Assembly (NCBI GenBank): GCA_041917755.1
Contig: JAYRWY010000017.1
Span: 204,983 to 268,982, forward strand
Length of the DNA: 64,000 bases
Origin: RGZA01 sp041917755
GTDB lineage: Bacteria; Pseudomonadota; Alphaproteobacteria; UBA9219; RGZA01
Reading direction: 5' to 3'
Shown: in pieces, positions 33,405 to 42,636 of the stretch
How the letters are laid out: the number at the start of each line of letters is the position of its first letter
How positions within the stretch are numbered: position 1 is the stretch's first letter
The notes under the pieces: generated by a model
Database searches by the model: none
What the model was told of the DNA's origin: nothing
What the model saw: the letters and a program-made list of their open reading frames with translations, nothing else
Made by a program: the position numbers and the translations under genes

Positions 33405-33951
33405 ATGGTTCTCCCCGAATAAACAAGTCAATAACTTGATAGATAAGCTATAAGAACAGTTTCTTAACAAAATATAAAGGCCAAATGAGGGCGAAAGCGG
33501 GCGTTTTTATGAAGCTAGGCGCTAGTTATTGGCTACCCCAATCGTATCAATTATGTACGATTCCGTTTGTACGTAAATTCCAGACGACTTGCGACTAAAA
33601 AAATCAGAAATTCGATAAAGAAATTGGCGCCAACCTTTTACTTAAAATGAATCTTTAAGCATAAAAGGGTCTTCTCCAAGCAATATGGCTAAAAGATACA
33701 TAAATTGCCCTGTTATTTGGCGGGGCATCATGTCTACTGATCCCAGTAATATCAGATGCATAGACGATAGCCGTTAGCAAATTCATAACAACTTAGTTCG
33801 ATTTTTATCAAAAAATCCAACCAATCTGTATCTAAGTTTCATACAAAACTGCTTTTGCAATAACCAGTTTCATTTACTGATGCTTAAACGAAACGGGGCT
33901 AAATTTTGCCTATCGCCGGAATAAACCGGTACACTTACGGAGGAAGTTATT
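33405..33951. promoter_or_regulatory. Divergent 550-base control region upstream of flp
   Basis: No gene is apparent. The region serves the Cys-rich gene leftward and flp rightward. It is AT-rich throughout. Near flp there is GG at 33896-33897 and GC at 33908-33909, ten bases apart and preceded by TT, the spacing of a sigma-54 promoter. The rest of the -24 box (GGCT for GGCA) fits poorly. GGAGGAAG at 33940-33947 is the flp ribosome binding site. The length suggests a regulated promoter. Confidence 0.4.
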
Positions 33952-34131
33952 ATGAAAAATTTATTTGCAAGATTTATCAAAAACGAAAGCGGCGCAACAG
34001 CAATCGAATACGGTCTTATCGCAGCCCTCATCTCAGTCGTAATGGTCAGTGTTCTTGTGACCCTTGGACCTGAAATCAAAGCAACCTTCCAAGACGTTCA
34101 AACCAATCTAGCAAGTCGCAGTTCGCTCTAA
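33952..34131 (+). CDS. flp: Flp-type pilin of the Tad pilus
   Basis: A 59-residue prepilin. The leader of 14 residues ends G14/A15, then ATAIEY follows with Glu at +5 and Tyr at +6, the Flp signature, and a hydrophobic stem (GLIAALISVVMVSVLVTLG). The remaining 20 residues are polar. It is the main subunit of the Tad (tight adherence) fibre. A very strong ribosome binding site (GGAGGAAG) and the structured element after the stop fit a highly expressed subunit gene followed by weaker assembly genes. Confidence 0.95.
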   Translation: MKNLFARFIKNESGATAIEYGLIAALISVVMVSVLVTLGPEIKATFQDVQTNLASRSSL

Positions 34132-34141
34132 GAGGCGAAGG

Positions 34142-34200
34142 CTCTTCCCCGTGTATCCAAAAGTGGGCGTCCACCGGATGCCCACAGGATACCGGGAAGA
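34142..34200 (+). terminator. Branched hairpin between flp and cpaA
   Basis: An outer stem pairs TCTTCCC, G51 and GTATCC (34143-34158) with GGATAC, C and GGGAAGA (34187-34200). It encloses an inner hairpin GGGCGTCC-ACC-GGATGCCC (34165-34183). No long T-tract follows at once. It may act as a partial terminator or as a 3' stabiliser of flp mRNA. Confidence 0.6.
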
Positions 34201-34246
34201 TTGCTTGATTGTGTATAGTGCGTCTCTTTTTTAATGTTGTGTTGTT

Positions 34247-34771
34247 ATGTCAGACCCCCTCATCATCGATAAAGCATTGTTTCACGATGGTGTGCTGATC
34301 ATCGCGGCGGTGACCATGTTAGTGGCCGCACTCAGCGACATTAAAAAACTGATTATTTCCAATCGTCTTTGTTTGTTTCTGGCTGCATTATTTCCGCTTT
34401 ATGTATGGACAGCACCGCATGAAATTATGTGGGTGCATCATCTGTTGATAGCGGGAACAGTACTAATCATCGGCTTTGCCATGTTTGCCATGAATTTCCT
34501 TGGCGGCGGCGATGTCAAAATGCTGGCGGCGGCTTCGTTGTGGGCTGGGCCAAAAATGATTGCGACATTGTTGTTATTTACATCATTTGCAGGCGGGTTG
34601 CTTGCGCTAGGTTTTGCGGTGGCGGCTTTATATCGTTCCCGCGTATTGAAGATAGAAACAAAATCGGAAAATAACGAAATTATCCCGTGGCACAAAACCC
34701 CGGTTCCTTATGGTGTGGCAATAGCATGCGGCGGTGTGACCGCATTGTTCATGATGGCTCAAGCTGTATAA
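34247..34771 (+). CDS. cpaA: CpaA/TadV prepilin peptidase
   Basis: A 174-residue type IV prepilin peptidase of the short Tad type with about six membrane segments. The two catalytic aspartates lie in ALSDIKKLIISN (near residue 28) and in FLGGGDVKMLAAA (near residue 88), the GxGD motif. It removes the Flp leader. No other prepilin peptidase is present in the window, so the thin-pilus prepilins PilS and PilV may depend on this enzyme or on one elsewhere in the genome. It starts the cpa gene run after the structured element. Confidence 0.92.
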   Translation: MSDPLIIDKALFHDGVLIIAAVTMLVAALSDIKKLIISNRLCLFLAALFPLYVWTAPHEIMWVHHLLIAGTVLIIGFAMFAMNFLGGGDVKMLAAASLWAGPKMIATLLLFTSFAGGLLALGFAVAALYRSRVLKIETKSENNEIIPWHKTPVPYGVAIACGGVTALFMMAQAV

Positions 34772-34819
34772 GTGTCTGTATAGCTTAATGGTCATCGCAA
34801 CTATTTGAATGAGGATGCT

Positions 34820-35692
34820 ATGACCCGTCGTCGCACAATATTTCTCGCGCTTGCTATTATCATGGGGCTTGGAACCATGATGATGATGCGCAGCGCCATG
34901 AATCACAAAACAGCTGCGGCTAATAACACCAGCCAGATATTAGTTGCGGCGGCCGATGTGCCAGCTGGACAATTCATTCAAAACCAGCATGTCCGTTGGC
35001 AGGCATGGGCACCTGAACATGTTACACAGGCTTTCATCAAAAACGTTCCAACAGAAAAACCGGATTCATATATCGGCGCTGTGGTGCGCCAAGGCATTCG
35101 TGCTGGTGAACCTATTTTGAAGGGCCAGTTGGTAAAACCACAAGAGCGCGGCTTTTTATCGGCGGTGTTGGATGGTGGTAAACGCGCCATTGCGGTTCCG
35201 ATTACCAACGTAACCGGTATTGCCGGTTTCGTATTTCCTGGTGATCACATCGATTTAATCCTTACCCATTCCATACGCTCGCAAGAAGATGACAAGGTAA
35301 ATCAACGCCGTGCCAGCGTGACGATTGTAAAGGACGTGCGCGTTCTGGCGCTGGATCAAGATGCCAGTGACCAAGTTGAAGCCAAAGCTAAGGTTGCCAA
35401 GGTTGCAACATTGGAAGTAACCCCAAAGCAGGCCGAAGTCCTCACCCTTGCACTGCAGCTTGGCACCATCTCTCTATCACTGCGCAGTATAGCGACGGAA
35501 ACCACGCCTGACGGCAAGCCAATGGCTGAAACCGTTGCATTTGAAAAGAATGCTTTTACGATTGATAGTGAGGTAAGCCAAATCATTCCGCGTCCGGATG
35601 ATCATTCGGCTGTATCTGGACAAATCGTACAAGTCTTGCGCGGCAGCAAGACTCGTACCGAAGAAAATTTTGACGAATCCAAAAAGAACTAA
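34820..35692 (+). CDS. cpaB: CpaB/RcpC pilus assembly protein
   Basis: A 290-residue protein with an N-terminal membrane segment (TIFLALAIIMGLGTMMMM), a SAF/AFP-like domain (about 40-105, ILVAADVPAGQFIQ, then IRAGEPIL) and a C-terminal RcpC domain (PITNVTGIAGFVFPGDHIDLIL). CpaB is a periplasmic, inner-membrane-anchored part of the Tad apparatus that works with the CpaC secretin. The ATG at 34820 with GAGGA upstream is preferred to a TTG at 34805. A gap of about 140 bases follows before cpaC. Confidence 0.9.
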   Translation: MTRRRTIFLALAIIMGLGTMMMMRSAMNHKTAAANNTSQILVAAADVPAGQFIQNQHVRWQAWAPEHVTQAFIKNVPTEKPDSYIGAVVRQGIRAGEPILKGQLVKPQERGFLSAVLDGGKRAIAVPITNVTGIAGFVFPGDHIDLILTHSIRSQEDDKVNQRRASVTIVKDVRVLALDQDASDQVEAKAKVAKVATLEVTPKQAEVLTLALQLGTISLSLRSIATETTPDGKPMAETVAFEKNAFTIDSEVSQIIPRPDDHSAVSGQIVQVLRGSKTRTEENFDESKKN

Positions 35693-35835
35693 GTCGTTTT
35701 TTCTGGCTTCGTCGCATAGTCGGGCAGCGTATCATTTTTATCTCAAGGATATCCAAGCTTCGTCACGAACTCAGAACAATGATTCGAAAAGATAAGTAAT
35801 GAATTCTAGACGAACTGGTCTTAGATTAACCCCTC

Positions 35836-37227
35836 ATGAAATCACTTTTCCTGCCTTTATTGATGTGTTTTGTCCTCGTGGTTATGCCTGCGTTTGCACA
35901 GACGCCAGCACAGGACGATAACCCACTTGTGCTAAGTGTAGATCACAGTGAAAACATCAAGTTGAGCGAACCGGCAGATACCGTTTTTATTGCCAGCCCC
36001 GATATTGCCGATGTGCAAGTGGTTGCGCCCACAGTAATTACCATTTATGGACGCAAGCAAGGTGAAACATCTATCACTGCCAGTAAAAAAGATGGCACGA
36101 TTTTATTAAAGCGCCGCGTAGTAGTAGACCAAGATATTGGCAAGCTGCAGAACGTATTAGGCGGTATGCCGAAAATTAAAGCGTTGCCAGTTCCTGGCGG
36201 TATCGTTTTGAAGGGTGAGGCAACCTCATCACTCGAGGCGGCGGATGCACAACGTATCGCAAAGAAATTCCTTAGCAATGATAAAGAAGAAATCATCAAT
36301 CACTTGCGCGTAAAAAATGACGAGCAAATTCAATTGCGCGTTCGCGTAGCCGAAGTTAGCAAAAACATCAGCAAAACGTTTGGTATTAATTGGGATGCAA
36401 TCAGCCTAGCAGGCGGCATCACCCTTGGCCTTAAGAGCGGTGCAAGCTTCTTGAGCGATACGGTGTTGAGAAATAGTGGCGTAAGCGGTGCAGCTGATCG
36501 ATATACCCGCGATAACGTCAATAACGGCATTTATGCGAGCTACAATAACGGCAATGGTTATGCGATTAATGGTCTAATTGATGCCTTGGCCCAAGATGGT
36601 CTTGTCACCTTGCTCGCAGAACCGAACCTCACTGCAAAATCCGGTGAAACCGCAACCTTCCTGGCGGGTGGTGAATTCCCTGTGCCGGTGCCACAACAAA
36701 ATGGTTCCATCACCGTTGAGTTTAAACCTTATGGTGTGTCCTTGGCATTCACGCCGACCGTATTGGGTAAGAACCGTATCTCGATCCAAGTTCGTCCGGA
36801 GGTCAGTGAATTGACCACCTCTGGCTCAATCTCGCTGAACAACATTGCTATTCCCGCATTGCTAACCCGCCGCGCCGAAACCACGGTGGAGTTGGGCAGT
36901 GGCCAAAGCTTTGCGATTGGTGGTCTTATCCGCAGCTATCAAAACAATGATGTGAGCAAATATCCATTCCTTGGTGATATTCCAGTGCTGGGTGCTTTGT
37001 TTACTTCAACCCGATTCCGTAATGCTGAAACCGAACTGGTGATTATTGTAACGCCTTATCTGGTCAAGCCATCTTCTGAACAATTGGCAGCGCCAACCGA
37101 TGGGTATGCACCAGCCAATGACGTGGATCGTATCTTGCTTGGTAAGACCCATGCAGACAGCGTGATTAACCAGCCAAGAAATATGGGCGAAGTATTACAA
37201 GGCCCTGTTGGCTATAGCGCGGAGTAG
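35836..37227 (+). CDS. cpaC: CpaC/RcpA secretin of the Tad pilus
   Basis: A 463-residue secretin with a signal peptide (SLFLPLLMCFVLVVMPAFA), an N-terminal domain with the pattern LSEPADTVFIASPDIADVQVV (residues 43-63) typical of RcpA, a BON-like part and a secretin domain (about 250-415) containing LVTLLAEPNLTAKSGETATFLAGGEFPVP and the end motif ELVIIVTPYLV. It forms the outer-membrane pore of the Tad fibre. The stop is followed at once by the cpaD start. With PilN this is the second secretin of the window. Confidence 0.93.
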   Translation: MKSLFLPLLMCFVLVVMPAFAQTPAQDDNPLVLSVDHSENIKLSEPADTVFIASPDIADVQVVAPTVITIYGRKQGETSITASKKDGTILLKRRVVVDQDIGKLQNVLGGMPKIKALPVPGGIVLKGEATSSLEAADAQRIAKKFLSNDKEEIINHLRVKNDEQIQLRVRVAEVSKNISKTFGINWDAISLAGGITLGLKSGASFLSDTVLRNSGVSGAADRYTRDNVNNGIYASYNNGNGYAINGLIDALAQDGLVTLLAEPNLTAKSGETATFLAGGEFPVPVPQQNGSITVEFKPYGVSLAFTPTVLGKNRISIQVRPEVSELTTSGSISLNNIAIPALLTRRAETTVELGSGQSFAIGGLIRSYQNNDVSKYPFLGDIPVLGALFTSTRFRNAETELVIIVTPYLVKPSSEQLAAPTDGYAPANDVDRILLGKTHADSVINQPRNMGEVLQGPVGYSAE

Positions 37228-37228
37228 G

Positions 37229-37630
37229 ATGATGAAACTGCAATCACTTACCTCCATGATGCTTGGTACGGCGTTTCTAGCGTTGCTGGGCGGTTGCTAT
37301 CAAGCAGATCCAACTACTTCGCTTCCAGATCACAGCATCCCATTGATTGCCAATCCAGAAAAAGGCGGCAAGCTTGTTGCGGTGCCCAAGCCATGCCCTA
37401 ATTGGGAAAAGCACACGATGGATGGATTAGACAATCAGTTTAAGCCACAATTTGGTTGTGCCGATATGTATAATCTCGGCAAGATGATTTCTAATCCACG
37501 CGATCTTCTGCATGGTGAAGCCTTGGGTGAAGCAGATGCTGCCTCTGGGGTTCTTGGCATTGAGCGTTATCGCCAGGACAAGAAAAAAGAATTAATCAAT
37601 CCTAAAGAAATTGGTTCGACCAGCAAGTAA
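37229..37630 (+). CDS. cpaD: CpaD-family lipoprotein
   Basis: A 133-residue lipoprotein: the lipobox LLGGC places the acylated Cys at position 23. The family motifs CPNWEKH and PQFGCADMYNLGKMISNPRD are present; CpaD is found in alphaproteobacterial Tad loci at this position. It is shorter than Caulobacter CpaD (about 220), with the central part reduced. The ATG at 37229 lies one base after the cpaC stop, with GGAGTAGG upstream; 37232 is equally possible. Confidence 0.87.
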   Translation: MMKLQSLTSMMLGTAFLALLGGCYQADPTTSLPDHSIPLIANPEKGGKLVAVPKPCPNWEKHTMDGLDNQFKPQFGCADMYNLGKMISNPRDLLHGEALGEADAASGVLGIERYRQDKKKELINPKEIGSTSK

Positions 37631-37780
37631 GTGCTGCATTGGCTGATATTTTATGCAGCCATAATTACTGACAATATAACACACGCGGAATGATGCCTCG
37701 GGGCTAAAGGTTTATTAGCAAAACTGTGGTGTTTTAAAGGGATAGAGTTGGTTTCCCTTTTAGGTGGTTAGTTTTTTATC

Positions 37781-39001
37781 ATGCATGAAGAATTTATGGG
37801 CTTCGTCTCAGACGAAAGCTCTTATCGCATCGCTAAAAGCGTCGCAGAAGCAAGAGGGTGGCCGTCAGCTGTCGTGCAGCAGGGCGGGCTGGATATGCTT
37901 GCGGATATGCTTGAAAATTATGCCCCGCCAAAAATCCTGCTTCTCGATTTAGATGCCGAAAAAGACATTCTTCCCGCCGCAACACGTGCCATTGGATTAT
38001 GTGGTCCTGACTCACAAATTATTTTTTTAGCCAAGCATAATGACATTAGCTTATATCGCCAGTTTATCCAGCTTGGTGCATCGGATTATTTGGTAAAGCC
38101 TTTGACGGAAGAAGCATTGCTTCAAGCCATCATGAACACTTCCAAACCAAAAAAAGTGGAAGAAGATGCAAATAAAGAAACACGCGGTTGCAAAATCATT
38201 CCCGTGATTGGAACGCGCGGCGGCGTAGGTGTGACCACCATTGCGGTTAATCTTGCGTGGATATTATCACAAAAACTGAACCAGCATGTGGGATTAGTTG
38301 ATTTGGATATGCAGTTCGGCAGCTCCGCGCTTGCGCTTGACCGTGAGCCTGGGCGCGGCATGCGTGCTGCACTTGAAAACCCCGAACGTCTGGATGGTCT
38401 ATTGATTGCCAGTTCGATGGTTCAGCACAGTGATAAATTCTCGATATTATGTGCTGAAGATACGCTGGAACAGCCATTCCATTTTGATGGGGATGCAACG
38501 TTGGGCCTGTTAAAGCCAATTCGCGGTGATTTTGATATCATGCTGGTGGATTTGCCTCGCCATCATTTGTCTTCTCAAAAGACGTTATTGAATGAAGCGC
38601 AAGCAGTATTGATTGTTGCAGATTTGACTCTTGCTTCGTTGCGTGATGCGCGCCGTATCAAACTCTATTTAAAAAATCTGCGTCCCGACTTGTTGCCAAT
38701 GTTAATCGTCAATCATGCCGGCGATAGCCCGTATTCAACGATTGATCAGGCTACGTTTGAAAAAAATCTTGAAGCAAAAATCGATGTGCTGTTGCCCGAA
38801 GATATCAAGACAGCCAAGCAAGCTGCAAACTTGGGCAAGCCTTTTGCTTCGATTGCTTCAGATGCACCGGTAACCAAAGCTTTGATGGCGCTGGCAAGAC
38901 TATTATCCGGTCAAAAAGAACCTAAAAAACAAGAAGCCAAAGGTTCATTACTCAAAGGGTTGCTTGGCGGTAAGCCAACCAAGCCCACTACACAAAGTTA
39001 G
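37781..39001 (+). CDS. cpaE: CpaE/TadZ pilus localisation ATPase
   Basis: A 406-residue protein with an N-terminal receiver-like domain (about 1-125, ending in LGASDYLVKPLTEEAL) and a ParA/MinD-like domain. The P-loop G144-TRGGVGVTT lacks both lysines of the deviant Walker A motif (R for the first, V for the second); atypical P-loops are known in CpaE/TadZ proteins. LVDLDMQFG gives the Walker A' aspartates. CpaE places the Tad apparatus at the pole. A 13-base gap with AGGGGAG leads to cpaF. Confidence 0.92.
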   Translation: MHEEFMGFVSDESSYRIAKSVAEARGWPSAVVQQGGLDMLADMLENYAPPKILLLDLDAEKDILPAATRAIGLCGPDSQIIFLAKHNDISLYRQFIQLGASDYLVKPLTEEALLQAIMNTSKPKKVEEDANKETRGCKIIPVIGTRGGVGVTTIAVNLAWILSQKLNQHVGLVDLDMQFGSSALALDREPGRGMRAALENPERLDGLLIASSMVQHSDKFSILCAEDTLEQPFHFDGDATLGLLKPIRGDFDIMLVDLPRHHLSSQKTLLNEAQAVLIVADLTLASLRDARRIKLYLKNLRPDLLPMLIVNHAGDSPYSTIDQATFEKNLEAKIDVLLPEDIKTAKQAANLGKPFASIASDAPVTKALMALARLLSGQKEPKKQEAKGSLLKGLLGGKPTKPTTQS

Positions 39002-39013
39002 GGCAGGGGAGCA

Positions 39014-40624
39014 ATGTCGATCACCCCGCATACCATGCCAAGTCTACGGGATAAATACATGCCCGAACTGGTTGCTCGCATCAGTCATACCGATGCCCAG
39101 AAAATGAAACGCGGTGATTTGGCGCTTGCGGTGCGTTCCTTTGTTCAGGAATGGCTAACCCGTGATGGCGAAATCATCGATTTATTATTGCAGCGTGATT
39201 TGGTTACAGCGCTGATCAATACAATTTTATCCAAGCAGGCCAGCACCATTATTCCACATGAAGTGGTGCCGCCTGTTCCTTCATCCATACCCGCTCCGAT
39301 TACTACGGAACTGCCAACTTATGAAAAGCCGGCATTGGCTGATGCATTGACACGTACTACATCGCTTCGTGCCAGCGTGCAGATTATCAAAGACAATATC
39401 CAGCCCTTATTGATGGATCGAATTGACGCATCGGCTGCAGCCAAGATGACGCGGGATGATTTAAACCGCGATTTAACGGGTGTGGTTGGCGAATTGTTGG
39501 TTGAACAGAAAACGCCGCTATCGGGCAGTGAACGCCAAGAACTTGTTACCAGTATTTTGGATGATATGTTGGGCCTTGGACCATTGGAGCCATTGCTGTC
39601 TGATGAAACCATTAGCGAAGTCATGGTCAATGGGCCTAAACAGGTTTGGATTGAACAAAAAGGTCGTTTAACACTCACTGATGTTCATTTCCGTGATAAT
39701 GCCCATGTATTATCCGTTGCGCAACGTATTGTGAACGCGATCGGCCGCCGCGTGGATGAATCCAGCCCGCTATGCGATGCACGCTTGGCCGATGGCAGCC
39801 GCGTTAACATTATTATCCCGCCATTGGCGATTGATGGACCCGCAATTACCATTCGTAAGTTTTCCAAGAAGAAAATCACCCTTGATGTAATGGAAAAATT
39901 CGGCAGCATCAGCCCGCAAATGAAGAAGGTATTGGAAATAGCTGGCCGTTGCCGCCTCAATATTCTTATCTCCGGTGGTACGGGTTCGGGTAAAACGACA
40001 TTACTTAATGCCATTTCAAAGATGATTGATAATAGTGAACGTATTGTCACAATCGAAGATGCGGCTGAATTACAATTACAACAACCACATGTTGTGCGTC
40101 TCGAAACGCGCCCTGCCAATCTGGAGGGTCATGGCGAAATCAGCATGCGTGACTTGCTAAAGAACTCACTACGTATGCGTCCTGACCGTATCATTGTAGG
40201 TGAAACCCGCGGCGGCGAAGCCATTGACATGTTACAGGCAATGAACACGGGCCATGATGGTTCGTTTTCTACTGTTCACGCCAATCGCCCGCGCGAAGCC
40301 CTGATGCGTTTGGAAAACATGGTTGGACTGGCGGGGGTTAATTTAGCGCCACGCGCCATACGTATGCAGATTGCCTCGGCACTTGATATGATAGTGCAGG
40401 TTAGCCGTATGCGTGATGGCAGCCGCCGCGTTACCTATATTAGTGAAGTCTTGGGCATGGAAGGCGATGTGGTCACCATGCAGGATTTATTCACGTGTGA
40501 GACCAAAGGCGAAACGCCAGACGGTAAATTGAATGTTGAATTCATTAACCATGGCTTGCGTCCACATTTCCTGCCTAAAGCGGCTTATTTCAATCTCGAT
40601 AAACAATTATTGGAGATTTTATGA
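39014..40624 (+). CDS. cpaF: CpaF/TadA pilus assembly ATPase
   Basis: A 536-residue VirB11/GspE-like ATPase with the P-loop GGTGSGKT at 321-328, a Walker B region ending in IIVGETRGGEA and the His box TVHANRPREAL. TadA is the bidirectional motor of the Tad pilus. The N-terminal 150 residues include a three-helix region repeated in part (KMKRGDLALAV and KMTRDDLNRDL), as seen in some CpaF proteins. The stop overlaps the tadB start as ATGA. Confidence 0.95.
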   Translation: MSITPHTMPSLRDKYMPELVARISHTDAQKMKRGDLALAVRSFVQEWLTRDGEIIDLLLQRDLVTALINTILSKQASTIIPHEVVPPVPSSIPAPITTELPTYEKPALADALTRTTSLRASVQIIKDNIQPLLMDRIDASAAAKMTRDDLNRDLTGVVGELLVEQKTPLSGSERQELVTSILDDMLGLGPLEPLLSDETISEVMVNGPKQVWIEQKGRLTLTDVHFRDNAHVLSVAQRIVNAIGRRVDESSPLCDARLADGSRVNIIIPPLAIDGPAITIRKFSKKKITLDVMEKFGSISPQMKKVLEIAGRCRLNILISGGTGSGKTTLLNAISKMIDNSERIVTIEDAAELQLQQPHVVRLETRPANLEGHGEISMRDLLKNSLRMRPDRIIVGETRGGEAIDMLQAMNTGHDGSFSTVHANRPREALMRLENMVGLAGVNLAPRAIRMQIASALDMIVQVSRMRDGSRRVTYISEVLGMEGDVVTMQDLFTCETKGETPDGKLNVEFINHGLRPHFLPKAAYFNLDKQLLEIL

Positions 40625-41607
40625 GCCCAGAACTGCTGATGATGATAGGCGGTGGATTTATCACACTCATCGTGCTTGTGCTTGCGCTATTGCCAAGCGA
40701 TGAAAGCAAGACACTAGAAAAACGCATCAAACGCGTAGTGAGCGATGAAGAAAAAGTCGAAAAAAAGCAAGTCATCAATCAAAAAGTAGAATTAAAACGT
40801 CGTACCAAAGATAGTGGTATTCCCTTATTTGACAATTTCATCAAGACCACGCTGCCTAATCCTGAAAAATTACGCATGCGTCTGGCGCGCACTGGCATGT
40901 CGATGACCATCAGTGAGTATTTGCTGCTCACCGGCTTGATGATTGGTATCTTTTTTATGCTGTTCCATGTCATTTTGGGACAAAAGTTGTTACCTGCATC
41001 TTTGCTGTCTGTCATGTTGGGTATATGGATACCTCACGTATTTATTGGCATGAAGGGCAAAAAGCGTTGCAAGGAGTTCATCAAGTTTTTTCCTGAATCG
41101 ATTGATGCAATGGTGCGTGGTATTCGCTCCGGCCTGCCCATTAGTGAATCCATCAATGTCGTGGGTGAAGAAATGCCCGACCCCATTGGCATGGAATTCC
41201 GCAGCATCCGCGATGCGGTGCGCATGGGTCGCAGCCTGGAAGATGCCATGTGGGATGTTGCAAAACGCGTTGATGTACCCGAATACCGTTATCTGATTAT
41301 TGCGTTATCCATTCAAAAGGAAACAGGTGGTAATCTTGCCGAAACATTGGCAAACGTAAGCGAAGTATTGCGCAAACGCCGCCAAATCAAACTGAAAATC
41401 AAAGCCATGTCATCCGAAGCCAAAGCCAGTGCAATGATTTTGGGTGCCTTGCCATTCCTTGTTTCAATGGTTCTGGGTTTTGTTGCAACCGAATATATCA
41501 TGTTGCTGTTTAATGATCCGCGAGGAAATATCTTGCTTGGTATTGCCTTCGGCATGCTTGGCTTTGGTATCTGGATTATGGCCCAGATGATTAATTTCGA
41601 GATATAG
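40621..41607 (+). CDS. tadB: TadB inner-membrane platform protein
   Basis: A 328-residue protein with membrane segments near residues 1-20, 100-135, 275-295 and 300-325 and a T2SSF domain (about 165-290; motifs FPESIDAMVRGIRSGLPISES and QKETGGNLAETLANVSEVLR). TadB and TadC together form the platform of the Tad machine. It overlaps cpaF by four bases and precedes tadC by one base, so the three are translationally coupled. Confidence 0.93.
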   Translation: MSPELLMMIGGGFITLIVLVLALLPSDESKTLEKRIKRVVSDEEKVEKKQVINQKVELKRRTKDSGIPLFDNFIKTTLPNPEKLRMRLARTGMSMTISEYLLLTGLMIGIFFMLFHVILGQKLLPASLLSVMLGIWIPHVFIGMKGKKRCKEFIKFFPESIDAMVRGIRSGLPISESINVVGEEMPDPIGMEFRSIRDAVRMGRSLEDAMWDVAKRVDVPEYRYLIIALSIQKETGGNLAETLANVSEVLRKRRQIKLKIKAMSSEAKASAMILGALPFLVSMVLGFVATEYIMLLFNDPRGNILLGIAFGMLGFGIWIMAQMINFEI

Positions 41608-41608
41608 C

Positions 41609-42580
41609 ATGATTGATACCGGCACTTCCGATTGGATGAGTTTTATGAACAACGACATGCTCGTCTATGCCGCTGGGCTGGGCGTATTTGTTGTTGTTTT
41701 GCTTGTCTGGCAGGCTTTATCCGGCAGTGAAGTAACCGAAAAACGCTTAAAATCTGTTTTACAGCGCCGCGATGATTTGCGTGCCGAGTTAAAGGCACAG
41801 TCAACCCGCCGTGATGGCGTGTTACAGAAAGATTTTTTCAAGCAATTAGCGGGAAAACTTAAAAACACACCATGGCTATATTCGGTGGAGCTTCGAAAAA
41901 ATCTGGCACGCGCGGGCCTGCGCAATAAAGAAGCCGTTGGTTATTTTGCGATGACCAAAGTTGGATTACCAATTGCATTATTTCTTGTTGGATTATTTTT
42001 AACAGCTGGTCTTGGCATTGCCGAAAAGAAGCCACTTATAAAACTATTATTGATGCTGGGTTTACCCACCATTGCCATTATGCTTCCGGATATGTGGCTC
42101 AAGAATACCATTCAAAAGCGTGAAGATATTTTGCGTAAATCTTTACCAGACGCATTCGATTTATTGGTGATATGTGCCGAGGCAGGTTTGGGGCTCGATG
42201 CCGCGCTTGACCGCGTGGCGCGTGAAATCACGCAAAGCACGCCGGTATTAGCCGAAGAAATTGGTATCACGGCAGTAGAACTTGGCTTCTTACCAGACCG
42301 CCGCGTGGCACTTACGGGCTTTGCCGAACGTGTCCAGCTTCCTTCTGTTCGCGCCTTGGTCAATACCTTAACGCAAAGTGAACGCTACGGGACACCGCTC
42401 GCGCAGGCATTACGGGTGTTGTCATCAGAATTGCGAGAAGAACGCATGATGAAGGCAGAAGAAAAAGCCGCCAAATTGCCTGCTACCCTGACTGTACCGA
42501 TGATTTTATTCATTCTTCCCACCCTGTTTATTGTGTTACTGGGACCTGCCATTATTCGTGTCTTTGACCTGAATAAATAG
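41609..42580 (+). CDS. tadC: TadC inner-membrane platform protein
   Basis: A 323-residue T2SSF-family protein. Membrane segments lie at about 14-32, 115-135, 140-160 and 290-320; the T2SSF part contains SLPDAFDLLVICAEAGLGLDAALDRVARE and QSERYGTPLAQALRVLSSELREERM. It pairs with TadB. The start at 41609 lies directly after the tadB stop. A short gap of about 55 bases with no strong terminator follows before the next gene. Confidence 0.93.
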   Translation: MIDTGTSDWMSFMNNDMLVYAAGLGVFVVVLLVWQALSGSEVTEKRLKSVLQRRDDLRAELKAQSTRRDGVLQKDFFKQLAGKLKNTPWLYSVELRKNLARAGLRNKEAVGYFAMTKVGLPIALFLVGLFLTAGLGIAEKKPLIKLLLMLGLPTIAIMLPDMWLKNTIQKREDILRKSLPDAFDLLVICAEAGLGLDAALDRVAREITQSTPVLAEEIGITAVELGFLPDRRVALTGFAERVQLPSVRALVNTLTQSERYGTPLAQALRVLSSELREERMMKAEEKAAKLPATLTVPMILFILPTLFIVLLGPAIIRVFDLNK

Positions 42581-42636
42581 AAAAGTAACCAAAACCAGCC
42601 ATAATTACGGCCATATAACAATCGGTGAGTGCTACT

